The notes beneath the pieces are model-generated. The model searched no databases. It was not told where the DNA came from and saw only the letters and a list, made by a program, of their open reading frames with translations. From assembly GCF_027744825.2 (NCBI RefSeq), contig NC_071350.1, positions 1,674,001 through 1,738,000 on the forward strand: a stretch of DNA of 64,000 nt, read 5' to 3'. Origin of the DNA: Synchiropus splendidus. Taxonomy: Eukaryota > Chordata > Actinopteri > Syngnathiformes > Callionymidae. The first letter of the stretch is position 1. Each line of letters starts with the position of its first letter. Positions 1 to 9,690 of the stretch are shown piece by piece. A program made the translations under genes and the position numbers.

Positions 1-573
1 AGTACGAATTAAGTACTGAAAAGGCACAACGGCGTTGATCCCTGACTACTAAAGAATCAACTGGCTCCTACCTACTACCATCAATTGGGTTATAGGTGAG
101 TTACTGTTTGATTTCCTCCTGTTGCACATGTAATGAGTGTCTCACATGGTAGCATTATTCCATCCTGAATTATTGTGTCAATGATTAGGTGGTAGTTTTA
201 GGCATTTATGGGGAAAATGTTATTTGAAAGGAATGGATTTAGGATCCGATCATGAGTCCCTAAACGAAGTTAAGTAAAGAGACTACGGTAAGGTGTAGCA
301 TTGTAAGGTCAAGAACCTGTTTCTAAACAGGTCGGGCTAATTAAATAACCCGCTCAGTGAAGCGCCGACACTACTCACTAATATAATAAGGTATAGTTGA
401 TACGCTTGTTATAGTCTTAGAACCGTGTCCGCAACAAGAGGCTGACTGAGTTGACCAACCGAGGGGCCCTTTACCAGAGAGGCAAAGGGAGGTAGTGTGC
501 TCGGAACTAGGGACGGCTTATGTTATAGCCAATCGCCTTGTACACAAGACCTTGAAAACCTAAACCCGACGAC
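1..573. other. Non-satellite left flank, unidentified
   Basis: This stretch shows no similarity by eye to the 188-bp satellite and has no open frame worth reporting. The satellite starts abruptly at about 574, in mid-monomer, with ACGCATTGTGCC. The last bases before the junction are CCCGACGACA, so the flank ends in ACA. LTR retroelements usually end in CA, so this could be the 3' end of an LTR whose other end lies outside the window. That is inference; it could equally be unique flanking DNA or an older junction. I do not recognise the sequence. Confidence 0.5.
315..332. repeat. Perfect short inverted repeat (hairpin)
   Basis: The sequence ACCTGTTT-CT-AAACAGGT has two 8-base arms that are perfect reverse complements around a 2-base centre. 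It lies in the non-satellite flank. It could form a small cruciform or hairpin or be a dyad binding site; nothing else nearby shows its role. Confidence 0.6.
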
Positions 574-922
574 ACGCATTGTGCCATAACTTTGCATAAA
601 GCTTCAGAACATGAAATTTTCACATCCCACTATAGCAGAAATGGTCTTTCTAGTAGTTGCACATCAAATCTAAGCTGTCTGAAGTGTATTTCAAAAGTTA
701 TCAACTTTTTTCTGTTTGGCGTTCCGGAATCGACCTTATCTCAGGCTGAAATTGCGTTTTCTCCATTGTGCCATAATTTTGCAGGGAAGCTTCAGAACAT
801 GAAATTTTCACCTCCCACAATGGCAGAAAGGGTCTTTCTAGTAGTTGCACATCACATCTAAGCTGTCTGAAGTGTTTTTCCAAAGTTATCAACATTTTTA
901 TGTTTGGCGTTCCGGAACCCAC
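574..922. repeat. 188-bp satellite, left-most fragment (about 1.9 monomers)
   Basis: Landmark AAGCTTC recurs at about 598 and 786, exactly 188 bp apart, and the rest aligns along its length with the main array. The block begins in mid-monomer at the flank junction and is cut at 922 by the LTR-like insertion. Beyond the insertion the satellite resumes in the same phase, so 574-922 and 2994 onward were once continuous. Confidence 0.9.
919..922. repeat. Left target-site duplication (CCAC)
   Basis: CCAC occurs immediately left of the insertion and again immediately right of it. In uninterrupted monomers the site reads GGAACCCACCTTATC with CCAC once. The distance between the AAGCTTC landmarks on either side (786 and 3049) is 2,263 bp, which equals 2,071 (insertion) + 4 (duplication) + 188 (one monomer). 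Confidence 0.85.
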
Positions 923-1593
923 TGTAGTGATTCCTTCTCCAGAGATTCAAGCATGGACCTGGTGAACGTTTCTGGAATGTGTAACTTCAACTCGGAGACA
1001 TCTCCTTGAGTTCCCACCATGCCTTTGGCAGCTCAGAGGTTTCTCAACCCTCCGATAAGGACCATAAATCATTGGAATGGTCAAAGGGGGGAGAGACTAG
1101 AGCAACAGTCCAGGATGCTGTGCCGTAAGAGGAAAAAACCCTGAACAACTCGTGAACCCTGTTTGGTGGGGGACACACACAGCTCCCCCTTTTCCAGGTT
1201 CCAGATGAATAAAGACAGACTTATATGTGAATGTGTCTTAATGTGTATTTCTGAAAAAGGACTTTTGTTTCCCACTTAACCCATGATTTCCACAGGATGT
1301 TCCAGCAAACCAGATGCCCTGAACATGTGATGTTAAACTTGACATGAATGGTTGATTGTTATGTTGATCATTATAAGAAGACAATGTGCTAGAATGGTCA
1401 TGTTTGGTGTCGTTTGAATGCTTGAATTGAGATGGGAAAGTTTTGACAGATTGTGAGCAACTTTACAACTCAGGTAATGTTTTATTGTCAAATAAAACTC
1501 TGGTACTGGGGGGATCAAAATCTCCCATCTCAAGACTGGAATTTACGACCCCGTTGGAGGAGGAGGAGGAAGGCCAGGCTTGGAAATCCTCGT

Positions 1594-1692
1594 CCAATCA
1601 GCAATAGGTGATGGAACTCCTTCAACCAATCAAGACTGGACAAGGAGACTCTTCATGAGAGTTTAAAAGACCCAGTTTACAGAGGTTCATCG
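1594..1692 (+). promoter_or_regulatory. Candidate U3 promoter: two CCAAT boxes and a TATA-like box
   Basis: CCAAT occurs at 1594-1598 and 1626-1630, and a TATA-like TTTAAAAG at 1662-1669. The spacing is that of a polymerase II core promoter, which would place initiation at about 1690-1695, just where the sequence becomes pyrimidine-rich. The assignment rests on motif order and spacing only. Confidence 0.5.
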
Positions 1693-1900
1693 CTCTGTTC
1701 AGCTCTCTGTTCAGCCCTCTGTGCTCCTGTCTTACCCCGTTGCTCTTTTCCCCTCTGTCCCTCTGTTGCCCTCGGTTGCGCTCTTTCCCCTCCTTCTGCC
1801 GAGTCCTCTGGCTCCTTCGCCTCCTACAACCAACTACAACCAACTTCTCCGACGGTTCCTGCTCAAGTTCCTGCAAAGACTCTTGCTTCTCCTCCACCCT
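1693..1900 (+). other. Pyrimidine-rich leader with 12-bp direct repeats
   Basis: CTCTGTTCAG is repeated at 1693 and 1705, with a third partial copy at 1717 (CTCTGTGCT), giving a 12-bp period. It is followed by about 180 bp rich in CT on the plus strand. It directly follows the TATA-like box, so it is probably the start of the R region or 5' untranslated leader of the LTR. No protein is implied by the open frames that cross it. Confidence 0.45.
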
Positions 1901-2400
1901 TGAAGCCGTGCCAGCGTTCCACTCGCTGCCCATCCAAGTGTGAGAGTGATTGAGGAACTTCTCCAAAGTTGCACGTCGCCCTCGTCCTCCAACGGTCTGC
2001 CAAGCCAGAGCTTCCTTCAGGAACGGCCCAGTCACACCACGTGATCACAGCCGGCAGCCGTGACGAGCACGCGAGTCCAACTTTCAACAACCTTCTGCTA
2101 TCTGGAGTGTGTCATTAAGGCGACCACTCTAGAAGGTTGTTCAGACCGGTGAATCACCTGGCACGAGACAAAGATACGCTTCCGGTCCTACGCCGTTCTC
2201 TGCCAGCGACGATCACTCCGTCTGCGCCGAAAGATCCACGACGGTCGGGAAGACGATCCGAGAGTGCCATCCACGCCTGAAGCCGCGGGTCCTCATCACC
2301 TTCGAGTCACCACGCTGAGAACCAGGACGCCTCCTTCCAAAGCCGCCTGCCTCCTCCCTCATCTCCTGACCGACTTTCTGCATCTACTCATCATCCTCTC

Positions 2401-2420
2401 ATCCATCCATCCATCCATCC
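2401..2420. repeat. (ATCC)n microsatellite
   Basis: Five tandem ATCC units inside the LTR-like insertion, followed by imperfect continuation to about 2430. Confidence 0.8.
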
Positions 2421-2444
2421 CATTCATCCCTCCACTCATCGTCA

Positions 2445-2452
2445 AAGTAAGC
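2445..2452 (+). promoter_or_regulatory. Possible 5' splice donor
   Basis: AAGTAAGC, with GT at 2447-2448, fits the vertebrate donor consensus and lies in the presumed transcribed leader of the LTR. Some retroviruses place their main donor in the LTR R region, so the position is plausible. Such motifs are common by chance, so this is only a candidate. Confidence 0.2.
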
Positions 2453-2680
2453 CGCTGTGTGTCATCTCTGCGCAGATTGGTGTGTTGGGTTTAGTAATAT
2501 CATTACTTGCCTGAGGTTGACAGTTAGACTAGAACGTCTCAACTTTCCCATCAGTTACATACGCGTCTGATGCTGTATTGATATTGCTTCATAACAGGTT
2601 TACGCTTCCATCGCGATATTGTCGGGATCATCTCACTCCACTTTGCATCTTTCCTGTTTCTTTCTGTTCTTTTATTCTTA

Positions 2681-2686
2681 AATAAA
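2681..2686 (+). promoter_or_regulatory. Candidate polyadenylation signal AATAAA
   Basis: AATAAA lies about 1 kb downstream of the inferred start site and 307 bp before the element's end, after a T-rich tract at 2651-2680. It would mark the R/U5 boundary near 2705. Two other AATAAA motifs, at about 1208 and 1491, are upstream of the inferred promoter and less likely to be used by this LTR. Confidence 0.45.
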
Positions 2687-2814
2687 TCTATAAAATTACG
2701 TTGGTCTAGATCACGTTACTTTGGAGTGTATTATAATCAATCTAAGAGTCTCTGATCAGCAAAGGACATTACATCACGAGTAGTGACTTCAGATAAATAG
2801 ATTGAGTACACTAG

Positions 2815-2851
2815 TAATTAATTAAGTTACCACCGTTAATTAATTAATTAA
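2815..2851. repeat. AT-rich TTAATTAA blocks
   Basis: Two runs of (TTAA/TAAT), at 2815-2825 and 2836-2851, are separated by GTTACCACCG. Each run is self-complementary. They lie in the presumed U5 part of the LTR; no function is evident. Confidence 0.6.
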
Positions 2852-2993
2852 GTGTTAATCAAGAGAGCTTAATAGTCTCCTGGAAACTATATTTCAGGTG
2901 GTGCCCCAAACTTTCGAGGTGATATTATTTTTCATAATATCCACGTCACAGACGGAGGCGTCCGAGACTAGACCATCCGTCACTTTCACTACA

Positions 2994-2997
2994 CCAC
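2994..2997. repeat. Right target-site duplication (CCAC)
   Basis: Second copy of the CCAC found at 919-922, directly after the TCACTACA terminus. The satellite continues as CTTATCTCATGCTG in phase with the left side. Confidence 0.85.
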
Positions 2998-5949
2998 CTT
3001 ATCTCATGCTGAAATCGCGTTTTCTGCATTGTGCCATAACTTTGCAGGGAAGCTTCAGAACATGAAATTTTCACATGCCACTATTGCAGAAATGGTCTTT
3101 CTAGTAGTTGCACGTCAAATATAAGCTGTCTGAAGTGTATTTCAAAAGTTATCAACTTTTTTATATTTGGCGTTCCTGAATCGACCTTATCTCAGGCTGA
3201 AAACGCGTTTTCTGCATTGTGCCATAACTTTACAGGGAAGCTTCAGAACATGAAATTTTCACATCCCACTATTGCAGAAAGGGTCTTTCTCGTAGTTGCA
3301 CATCAAATCTAAGCTGTCTGAAGTGTTTTTTCAAAGTTATCAACATTTTTATGTTTGGCGTTCCGGAATCGACCTTATCTCAGGCTGAAAACGCCTTTTA
3401 CGCATTGTGGCATAACTTTGCACGGAAGCTTCAGAACATCAAATTTTCACCTCCCACTATAGTAGAAATGGTCTTTCTAGTAGTTGCACATAAAATCTAA
3501 GCTGTCTGAACTGTTTTTCGAAAGTTATCAACATTTTTATGTTTGGCATTCCGGAACCCACCTTATGTCAGTTTGAAAACGCGTTTCCTGCTTTGTGGCA
3601 TAACTTTGCACGGAAGGTTCAGAACATGAAATTTTCACCTCCCGCTATACCAGAAAGGATCTTTCTAGTAGTTGCACATCATATCTAAGTTGTCTGAAGT
3701 GTTTTTCCAAAGTTATCAACATTTTTATGTTTGGCGTTCCGGAACCCACCTTATCTCAGGCTGAAAACGCGTTTTCTGCATTGTGCCATAACTTTGCAGG
3801 GAAGCTTCAGAGCATGAAATTTTCACATGCCACTATAGCAGAAATGGTCTTTCTCGTTGTTGCACGTCAAATCTATGCTGTCTGAAGTGTATTTCAAAAG
3901 TTATCAACTTTTTTATATTTGGCGTTCCTGAATCGACCTTATCTCAGGTTGAAAACGCGTATAACGCATTGTTCCATAACTTTGCAGGGAAGCTTCAGAA
4001 CATCGAATTTTCACCACCCACTATAGCAGAAAGGGTCTTTCTCGTAGTTGCTCATCAAATCTAAGCTGTCTGAAGTGTTTTTCCAAAGTTATCAACATTT
4101 TTATGTTTGGCGTTCCGGAATCAACCTTATCTCAGGCTGAATACGGCTTTTACGCATTGTGGCATAACTTTGCACGGAAGCTTCAGAACATCAAATTTTC
4201 ACCTCCCACTATAGTAGAAATGGTCTTTCTAGTAGTTGCACATCAATTCTAATCTGTCTGAAGTGTATTTAAAAAGTCATCAACTTTTTTATTTTTGGCG
4301 TTGCGGAATCGACCTTATCTCAGGCTGAAAACGCGCTTTCTGCTTTGTGCCATAACTTTGCAGGGAAGCTTCACAACACGAAATTTTAACCTCCCACTAG
4401 AGAATAAAGGGTCTTTTTGTAGTTGCACATCAAATCTAAGCTGTCTGAAGTGTTTTTTCAAAGTTACAACATTTTTATGTTTGGCGTTCTGGAATCGAAC
4501 TTATCTCAGGCTGAAAATGAGTTTTCTGCATAGTGCCATAACTTTGCAGGGAAGCTTCAGAACATGAAATTTTCAACTTCGACCATAGCAGAAAGGGTCT
4601 TTCTAGTAGTTGCACATCGAATCTAAGCTGTCTGAAGTGTTTTTCCAAAGTTATCATCATTTTTGTGTTTGGCGTTCCGGAATCGATCTTATCTCAGGCT
4701 GAAAATGTGTTTTCTGCATTGAGCAATAACTTTGCTGGGAAGCTTCAGAACATGAAATTTTCACCTCCCACTATGGCATAAAGGGTCTTTCAAGTAGTTG
4801 CACATCATATCTAAGCTGTCTGAAGTGTTTTTCCAAAGTTATCAACATTTTTATGTTTGGCGTTCCGGAACCCACCTTATCTCAGGCTGAAAACGCGTTT
4901 TACGCATTGTGCCATAACTTTGCATAAACCTTCAGAACATGAAATTTTCACCTGCCACTATAGCAGAAAGGGTCTTTCTAGTAGTTGCACATCAGATCTA
5001 ATCTGTCTGAAGTGTTTTTCCAAATGTTATCAACATTTTTATGTTTGGCGTTCCGGAATCGAACTTATCTCAGGCTGAAAATGTGTTTTCTGCATAGTGC
5101 CAAAACTTTGCTGGGAAGCTTCAGAACATTACATTTTCACATCCCACTATAGCAGAAAGGGTCTTTCTAGTAGTTGCAGATCAAATCTAAGCTGTCTGAA
5201 GTGTTTTTCCAAAGTTATCAACATTTTTATGTTTGGCGTTCCGGAACCCACCTTATCTCCGGCTGAAAACGCGTTTTCTGCATTGTGCCATAACTTTTCA
5301 GGGAAGCTTCAGAACATTAAATTTTCAGCTCCCACTATAGCAGAAAGGGTCTTTCTAGTAGTTGCACGTCAAATCTAAGCTGTCTGAAGTGTTTTTCCAA
5401 AGTTATCAACATTTTTATGTTTGGCCTTCCGGAATCGACCTTATCTCACGCTGAAAACGCGTTTTCTACATTGTGCCATTACTTTGCAGGGAAGCCTCAG
5501 AACATGATATTTTCTCCTCCCACTATAGTAGAAAGGGTCTTTCTAGTAGTTGCACATCAAATCTAAGCTGTCTGAAGTATTTTTCCAAAGTCATCAACAT
5601 TTTTATGTTTGGTGTTCCAGAATCGACCTTATCTCAGGCTGAAAATGCGTTTTACGCATTGTGTCGTAAATTTGCAGGAAAGCTTCAGAACATGAAATTT
5701 TCACCTCCCACTATAGCAGAAAGGGTCTTTCTAGTAGTTGCACATCAAATCTAAGCTCTCGGAAGAGTTTTTCCAAAGTTATCAACATTTTTATGTTTGG
5801 CGTTCCGGAATCGACCTTATCTCAGTCTGAAAATGCGTTTTCTGCATTCTGCCATAACTTTGCAGAGAAGCTTCAGAACTTGAAATTTTCACCTCCCACT
5901 ATAGCAGAAACGGTCTTTCTAGTAGTTGCACATCAAATCTAAGCTGTCT

Positions 5950-7860
5950 GAAGTGTTTTTCCAAAGTTATCAACATTTTTATGTTTGGCGTTCTGCAATC
6001 GACCTTATCTCAGGCTGAAAACACGTTTGCTGCATTGTGCCATAACTTTTCAGGGAAGGTTCAGAACATGAAAATTTCACATCCCACTATAGCAGAAAGG
6101 GTCTTTCTAGTAGTTGCACATTTAATCTAAGCTGTCTGAAGTGTTTTTCCAAAGTTATCAACATTTTTATGGTTGGCGTTCCGGAACCCACCTCATCTCA
6201 GGCTGAAAATGCGTTTTCTGCATTGTGCCATAACTTTGCAGAGAAGCTTCAGAACATGAAATTTTCAACTCCCGCTTTAGCAGAAAGGTTCTTTCTAGTA
6301 GTTGCACATCAAATCTAAGCTTTAGTCTGAAGTGTTTTTCCAAAGTTATCAAGATTTTTATGTTTGGCGTTTTGCAATCGACCTTATCTCAGGCAGAAAA
6401 CGTGTTTTACGCATTGTGCCATAACTTTGCAGGGAAGCTTCAGAACTTGAAATTATCACCACCCACTATAGCAGAAAGGGTCTTTCTAGTAGTTGCACAT
6501 CAAATCTAAGCTGTCTTAAGTGTTTTTCCAAAGTTATCAACATTTTTATGTTTGGCGTCCGGAATCGACCTAATCTCAGGCTGAAAACGCGCTTTACGCA
6601 ATGTGCCATAACTTTGCATATAGCTTCAGAACATTAAATTTTCACCTCCCATTATAGCAGAAAGGGTCTTTCTAGTAGTTGCAGATCGAATCTATGCTGA
6701 CTGAAATGTTTTTACAGAGTAATCAACATTTTTATGTTTGGCGTACCGGAACCCACCTTATCTCAGGCTGAAAACGTGTTTTCTGCATTGTGCCATGACT
6801 TTGCAGGAAACCCTCAAAAAATGATATTTTCACCTCCCACTATAGTAGAAAGGGTCTTTTTAGTATTTGCACATCATATCTGAGCTGTCTGAAGTGTTTT
6901 TCCAAAGTTATCAACATTTTTATGTTTGGTGTTCCGGAATCGACCTTATCTCAGGCTGAAAACGCCTTTTACACATTGTGCCATAACTTTGCAGGGAAGC
7001 TTCAGAACAAGCAATTTTCACCTCCCACTATAGCAGAAAGGGTCTTTCTAGTAGTTGCACATCAAATCTAAGCTGTCTGAAGTATTTTTCCAAAGTTATC
7101 AACATTTTTATGTTTGGCGTTCCTGAACCCACCTTATCTCAGTCTGAAAACGCATTTCCTCCATTGTGCCATAACTTTGCAGGGAAGATTCAGAACATGA
7201 AATTTTCACCTCCCACTATAGCAGAAAGGGTCTTTCTAGTAGTTGCACATCAAATATAAGCTGTCTGAAGTGTTTTTAAAAGTTATCAACGTTTTTATGT
7301 TTGGCGTCAGGAATCGACCTTATCTCAGGCTGAAAACGCGTTATACGCATAGTGCCATAACTTTGCATGTAGCTTCAGAACATGATATTTTCACCTCCTA
7401 CTAAAGTAGAAAGGGTCTTTCTAGTAGTTGCATATCAAATCGAAGCTGTCTGAATTTTTTTCCAACGTTATCAACATTTTCATGTTTGGCGTTGTGCAAT
7501 CGACCTTATCTCAGGCTGAAAACGCGTTTTCTGCATTGTGCCATAACTTTTCAGGGAAGGTTCAGAACATGAAAATTTCACATCCCACTATAGCAGAAAG
7601 GGTCTTTCTCGTAGTTGTACATTTAATCTAAGCTGTCTGAAGTGTTTTTCCAAAGTTATCAACATTTTTATGGTTGGCGTTCCGGAACCCACCTCATCTC
7701 AGGCTGGAAATGTGTTTTCTGCATTGTGCCATAACTTTGCAGAGAAGCTTCAGAACATGAAATTTTCACGTCCCGCTTTAGCAGAAAGGTTCTTTCTAGT
7801 AGTTGCACATCAAATCTAAGCTGTCTGAAGTGTTTTTTCAAAGTTATCAAGATTTTTATG
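5950..7860. repeat. Eight-monomer duplication (about 1.5 kb offset)
   Basis: Segments at about 5990-6360 and 7490-7860 share private variants offset by 1,501 bp (8 x 188 minus 3): CAGGGAAGGTTCAG, GAAAATTTCACATCCC, CATTTAATC, and then GGTTGGCGTTCCGG with CACCTCATCTC. Intermediate monomers were not all compared, so the exact limits are approximate. Confidence 0.6.
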
Positions 7861-8654
7861 TTTGGCGTTTTGCAATCGACCTTATCTCAGGCTGAAAACG
7901 CGTTTTCTGCATTCTGCCATAACTTTGCAGGGAAGCTTCAGAACATGAAATTTTCACGTCCCACAATAACAGAAACGGTATTTCTAGTAGTTGCACTTCA
8001 CATCTAAGTTGTCTGAAGTGTTTTTCCAAAGTTATCAACATTTTTATGTTTGGCGTTCCGGAACTTACCTCATATCAGGCTGAAAATGCGTTTTACGCAT
8101 TGTGCCATAATTTTGCAAGGAAGCTTCAGAACATGAAATTATCACCACCCACTATAGCAGAAAGGGTCTTTCTAGTAGTTGCAGATCAAATCTAAGCTGT
8201 CGAAAGTGTTTTTCCAAAGTTATCAACATTTTTATGTTTGGCGTCCGGAATCGACCTTATCTCATGCTGAAAACGCCTTTTCTGCATTGTGCCATAACTT
8301 TGCAGGGAAGCTTCGGAACATGAAATTTTCACCTCCCACGATAGCGGAAAGGGTCTTTCTAGTCGTTGCACATCAAATCTAAGCTGTCTGAAATGTTTTT
8401 ACAAAGTTATCAACATTTTTATGTTTGGCGTTCCCGAATCGACCTTATCTCAGCCTGAAAACGTGTTTTACGCATTGTGCCATAACTTTGCAGGGAAGCT
8501 TCCGAACATGAAATTATCACCACCCACTATAGCAGAAAGGGTCTTTCGAGTAGTTGCACATCAAATCAAGGGAGTTAAATGAGCTGGCTAGGAGCAAATT
8601 AGAAATAATATTTAACAATTAAACAAACAAGAAAACAACTGAAAGCGTCACCGA

Positions 8655-9139
8655 ACCGGGAGTTAAATGAGCTAGCTAGCATAAGAGACCGAAACAATGA
8701 CAACCGGGAGGTAAATGAGCTGGCTAGCATGAGAGACTGAAACAATGAGAACCAGGAGTTAAATGAGCTAGCTAGCACAAAAAACAAGAAGCTGAACAGA
8801 GAGGGAGAGACATGAGAACCAGCTAGCTAGCATGAGAGACCGGAACAATGAGAACCAGGAGTTAAATGAGCTAGCTAGCACACAAAACAAGAAGCTGAAC
8901 AGAGAGGGAGAGACACGAGAACCATCTAGCTAGCATGAGAGACTGACACAATGAGAACCAGGAGTTAAATGAGCTAGCTAGCACAAAAAACAAGAAGCTG
9001 AACAGAGAGGGAGAGACATGAGAACCAGCTAGCTAGCATGAGAGACCGGAACAATGAGAACCAGGAGTTAAATGAGCTAGCTAGCACACAAAACAAGAAG
9101 CTGAACAGAGAGGGAGAGACACGAGAACCAGGAGTTACC
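8655..9139. repeat. Minisatellite: 48-bp then 103-bp units
   Basis: ACCGGG/ACCAGG followed by GAGTTAAATGAGCTAGCTAGCA starts units at 8655, 8703, 8751, 8854, 8957 and 9060. The first two intervals are 48 bp and the next three exactly 103 bp. The 103-bp unit is the 48-bp unit plus about 55 bp containing AACAAGAAGCTGAACAGAG. Alternate units differ consistently (CACAAAAAAC/CATGAGAACCAGC versus CACACAAAAC/CACGAGAACC), giving a 206-bp higher-order period. AGCTAGCT palindromes recur in each unit. The last unit is partial. Confidence 0.85.
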
Positions 9140-9510
9140 AAGGGGAACGAGAAGTCCAAAAAACACAGGAGCGAGTGGACACATCACAGGGAATATGGAA
9201 ACGAAGAACAACACTGGGAACAAATCATGGGAATAAATATATAACGGTCTGGCACACGTTGCTGGAGCCCAGGTGTTCTTGTACACAAGTCATCAGAGGT
9301 TAATCGGCTCCAGCTGTGTGCCAAAGGAACAGAGGGGAAAAAAGCAAAACCAGAATTCGGAGCCTGGAAGCGGAGCCATGACAGTACCCCTCCCGTAAAG
9401 AACACCTCTTGGTGTTCTGCCAGTTATGGAAGCACGGTCGTCGTAGACGAGGGGAGGAGGAGGCCCATTGGAGCAGTTGACGAGCCGGGCTGCAGCGAGC
9501 CGGAAGACAC
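9140..9510. other. Middle of second insertion, dispersed-repeat-like
   Basis: No tandem structure and no convincing gene. It contains an AATAAATATATAA stretch at 9232-9244 and GAGCCATGACAGTACCCC at 9374-9391, whose reverse complement reads GGGGTACTGTCATGGCTC. That resembles the polypurine tract and LTR start seen in fish Ty3/Gypsy-like elements. The resemblance is from memory of the style of such elements, not from a search. Confidence 0.3.
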
Positions 9511-9690
9511 GCTGGGGTCCTGGGGAGGCGGTGGGTGGGAAGCCGCGCTGTGGTCTTTGGGAAGCCGCGGCTGCTGGGATCTTCAGAAGGCCGCGGCGGC
9601 AGCTTGGTAGCCACGCTGGGATCTTCGGGAGGCCGCGGCGGCGGCTTGGGAGCCACGCTGGAGCCATCGGGAGGACGCGGAGGCCGCTTG
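9300..9690 (-). pseudogene. Possible coding remnant with proline-rich 14-residue repeats
   Basis: On the minus strand a frame is open from the satellite junction to a stop at 9300. Its first part reads as a 14-residue repeat: PPRPPDGSSVAPKP, PPRPPEDPSVATKL, PPRPSEDPSS. The repeat corresponds to the 42-bp DNA period, and 42 is divisible by 3, so it keeps one frame. The only upstream ATG lies in the satellite, so any original start is lost. Low-complexity proline-rich tails occur at the ends of some retroelement polyproteins and in many other proteins; I cannot identify this one. It may also be non-coding GC-rich repeat. Confidence 0.25.
9511..9690. repeat. 42-bp GC-rich tandem repeat
   Basis: Units beginning GCTGGGATCTTC or a variant start at 9573, 9615 and 9657 (42 bp apart), preceded by shorter diverged units at 9511 and 9547. 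Each contains a GGCCGCGGCGGC-like core. The stretch is strikingly GC-rich compared with the AT-rich satellite around it, and it stops exactly where the satellite resumes. Confidence 0.75.

Larger units (their letters stand above)
923..2993 (+). mobile_element. LTR-like insertion, probable solo LTR (2,071 bp)
   Basis: The element interrupts a satellite monomer and is flanked by a 4-bp direct duplication CCAC. Its ends are TGTAGTGA and TCACTACA, an 8-bp perfect inverted repeat of the TG...CA type typical of retroviral and retrotransposon LTRs. Read on the plus strand it has, in order: an upstream region with two CCAAT boxes, a TATA-like TTTAAAAG at 1662, a pyrimidine-rich transcribed leader, and an AATAAA at 2681. 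This is the U3-R-U5 order expected of an LTR. No gag, pol or env coding and no second LTR copy is present, so recombination between two LTRs leaving one behind is the simplest origin. Its length is at the long end for an LTR. A non-autonomous element with the same termini is the alternative. The family (Ty3/Gypsy-like or endogenous retrovirus) cannot be fixed from the LTR alone. Open frames inside it, up to 137 codons, resemble nothing I know. Confidence 0.7.
2994..8567. repeat. 188-bp satellite array, left block (about 30 monomers)
   Basis: The AAGCTTC landmark recurs from 3049 to 8495, i.e. 29 monomer steps in 5,446 bp, six bases short of 29 x 188. Small deletions account for the deficit, for example GGCGTCCGG in place of GGCGTTCCGG at about 6557 and 8232, and a shortened GGCGTCAGG at about 7305. 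Monomers here carry more private substitutions and indels than in the right part of the window. The block ends at the second insertion after TCAAATC. Confidence 0.95.
8568..9690. mobile_element. Second non-satellite insertion (about 1.1 kb, composite)
   Basis: The satellite stops after TCAAATC at 8567 and resumes with AAATTTTTGCCTCCC at about 9691, at an earlier phase of the monomer. About 57 bp of monomer (8511-8567 and 9691-9747) is therefore present on both sides. The insert contains a 103-bp minisatellite, a middle part with the look of dispersed fish repeats (GAGCCATGACAGTACCCC at 9374), and a GC-rich part with a 42-bp tandem repeat. On the minus strand the order is proline-rich open frame, purine-rich GGGAGGGG, then TGTCATGG. 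That would fit the coding tail, polypurine tract and LTR start of a Ty3/Gypsy-type element in reverse orientation. This reading is tentative because no reverse transcriptase or integrase is present. Confidence 0.55.

Noticed and set aside
1622..2035. A 137-codon minus-strand open frame in the LTR-like insertion
   Set aside because: It lies antisense to the inferred leader, is low in complexity (runs of charged residues from the pyrimidine-rich tract), and matches no family I know.
2899..2911. TGGTGCCCCAAAC resembling a retroviral primer-binding site just after TTTCAGG
   Set aside because: The inverted-repeat termini and the CCAC duplication place the element's end at 2993, so this sequence is internal to the presumed U5. 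The similarity is short and could be chance.
923..2993. DNA transposon with terminal inverted repeats
   Set aside because: The inverted repeat is only 8 bp, of TG...CA form, and the element has promoter and polyadenylation motifs in LTR order with a 4-bp duplication. An LTR explains this better, although a non-autonomous DNA element is not ruled out.
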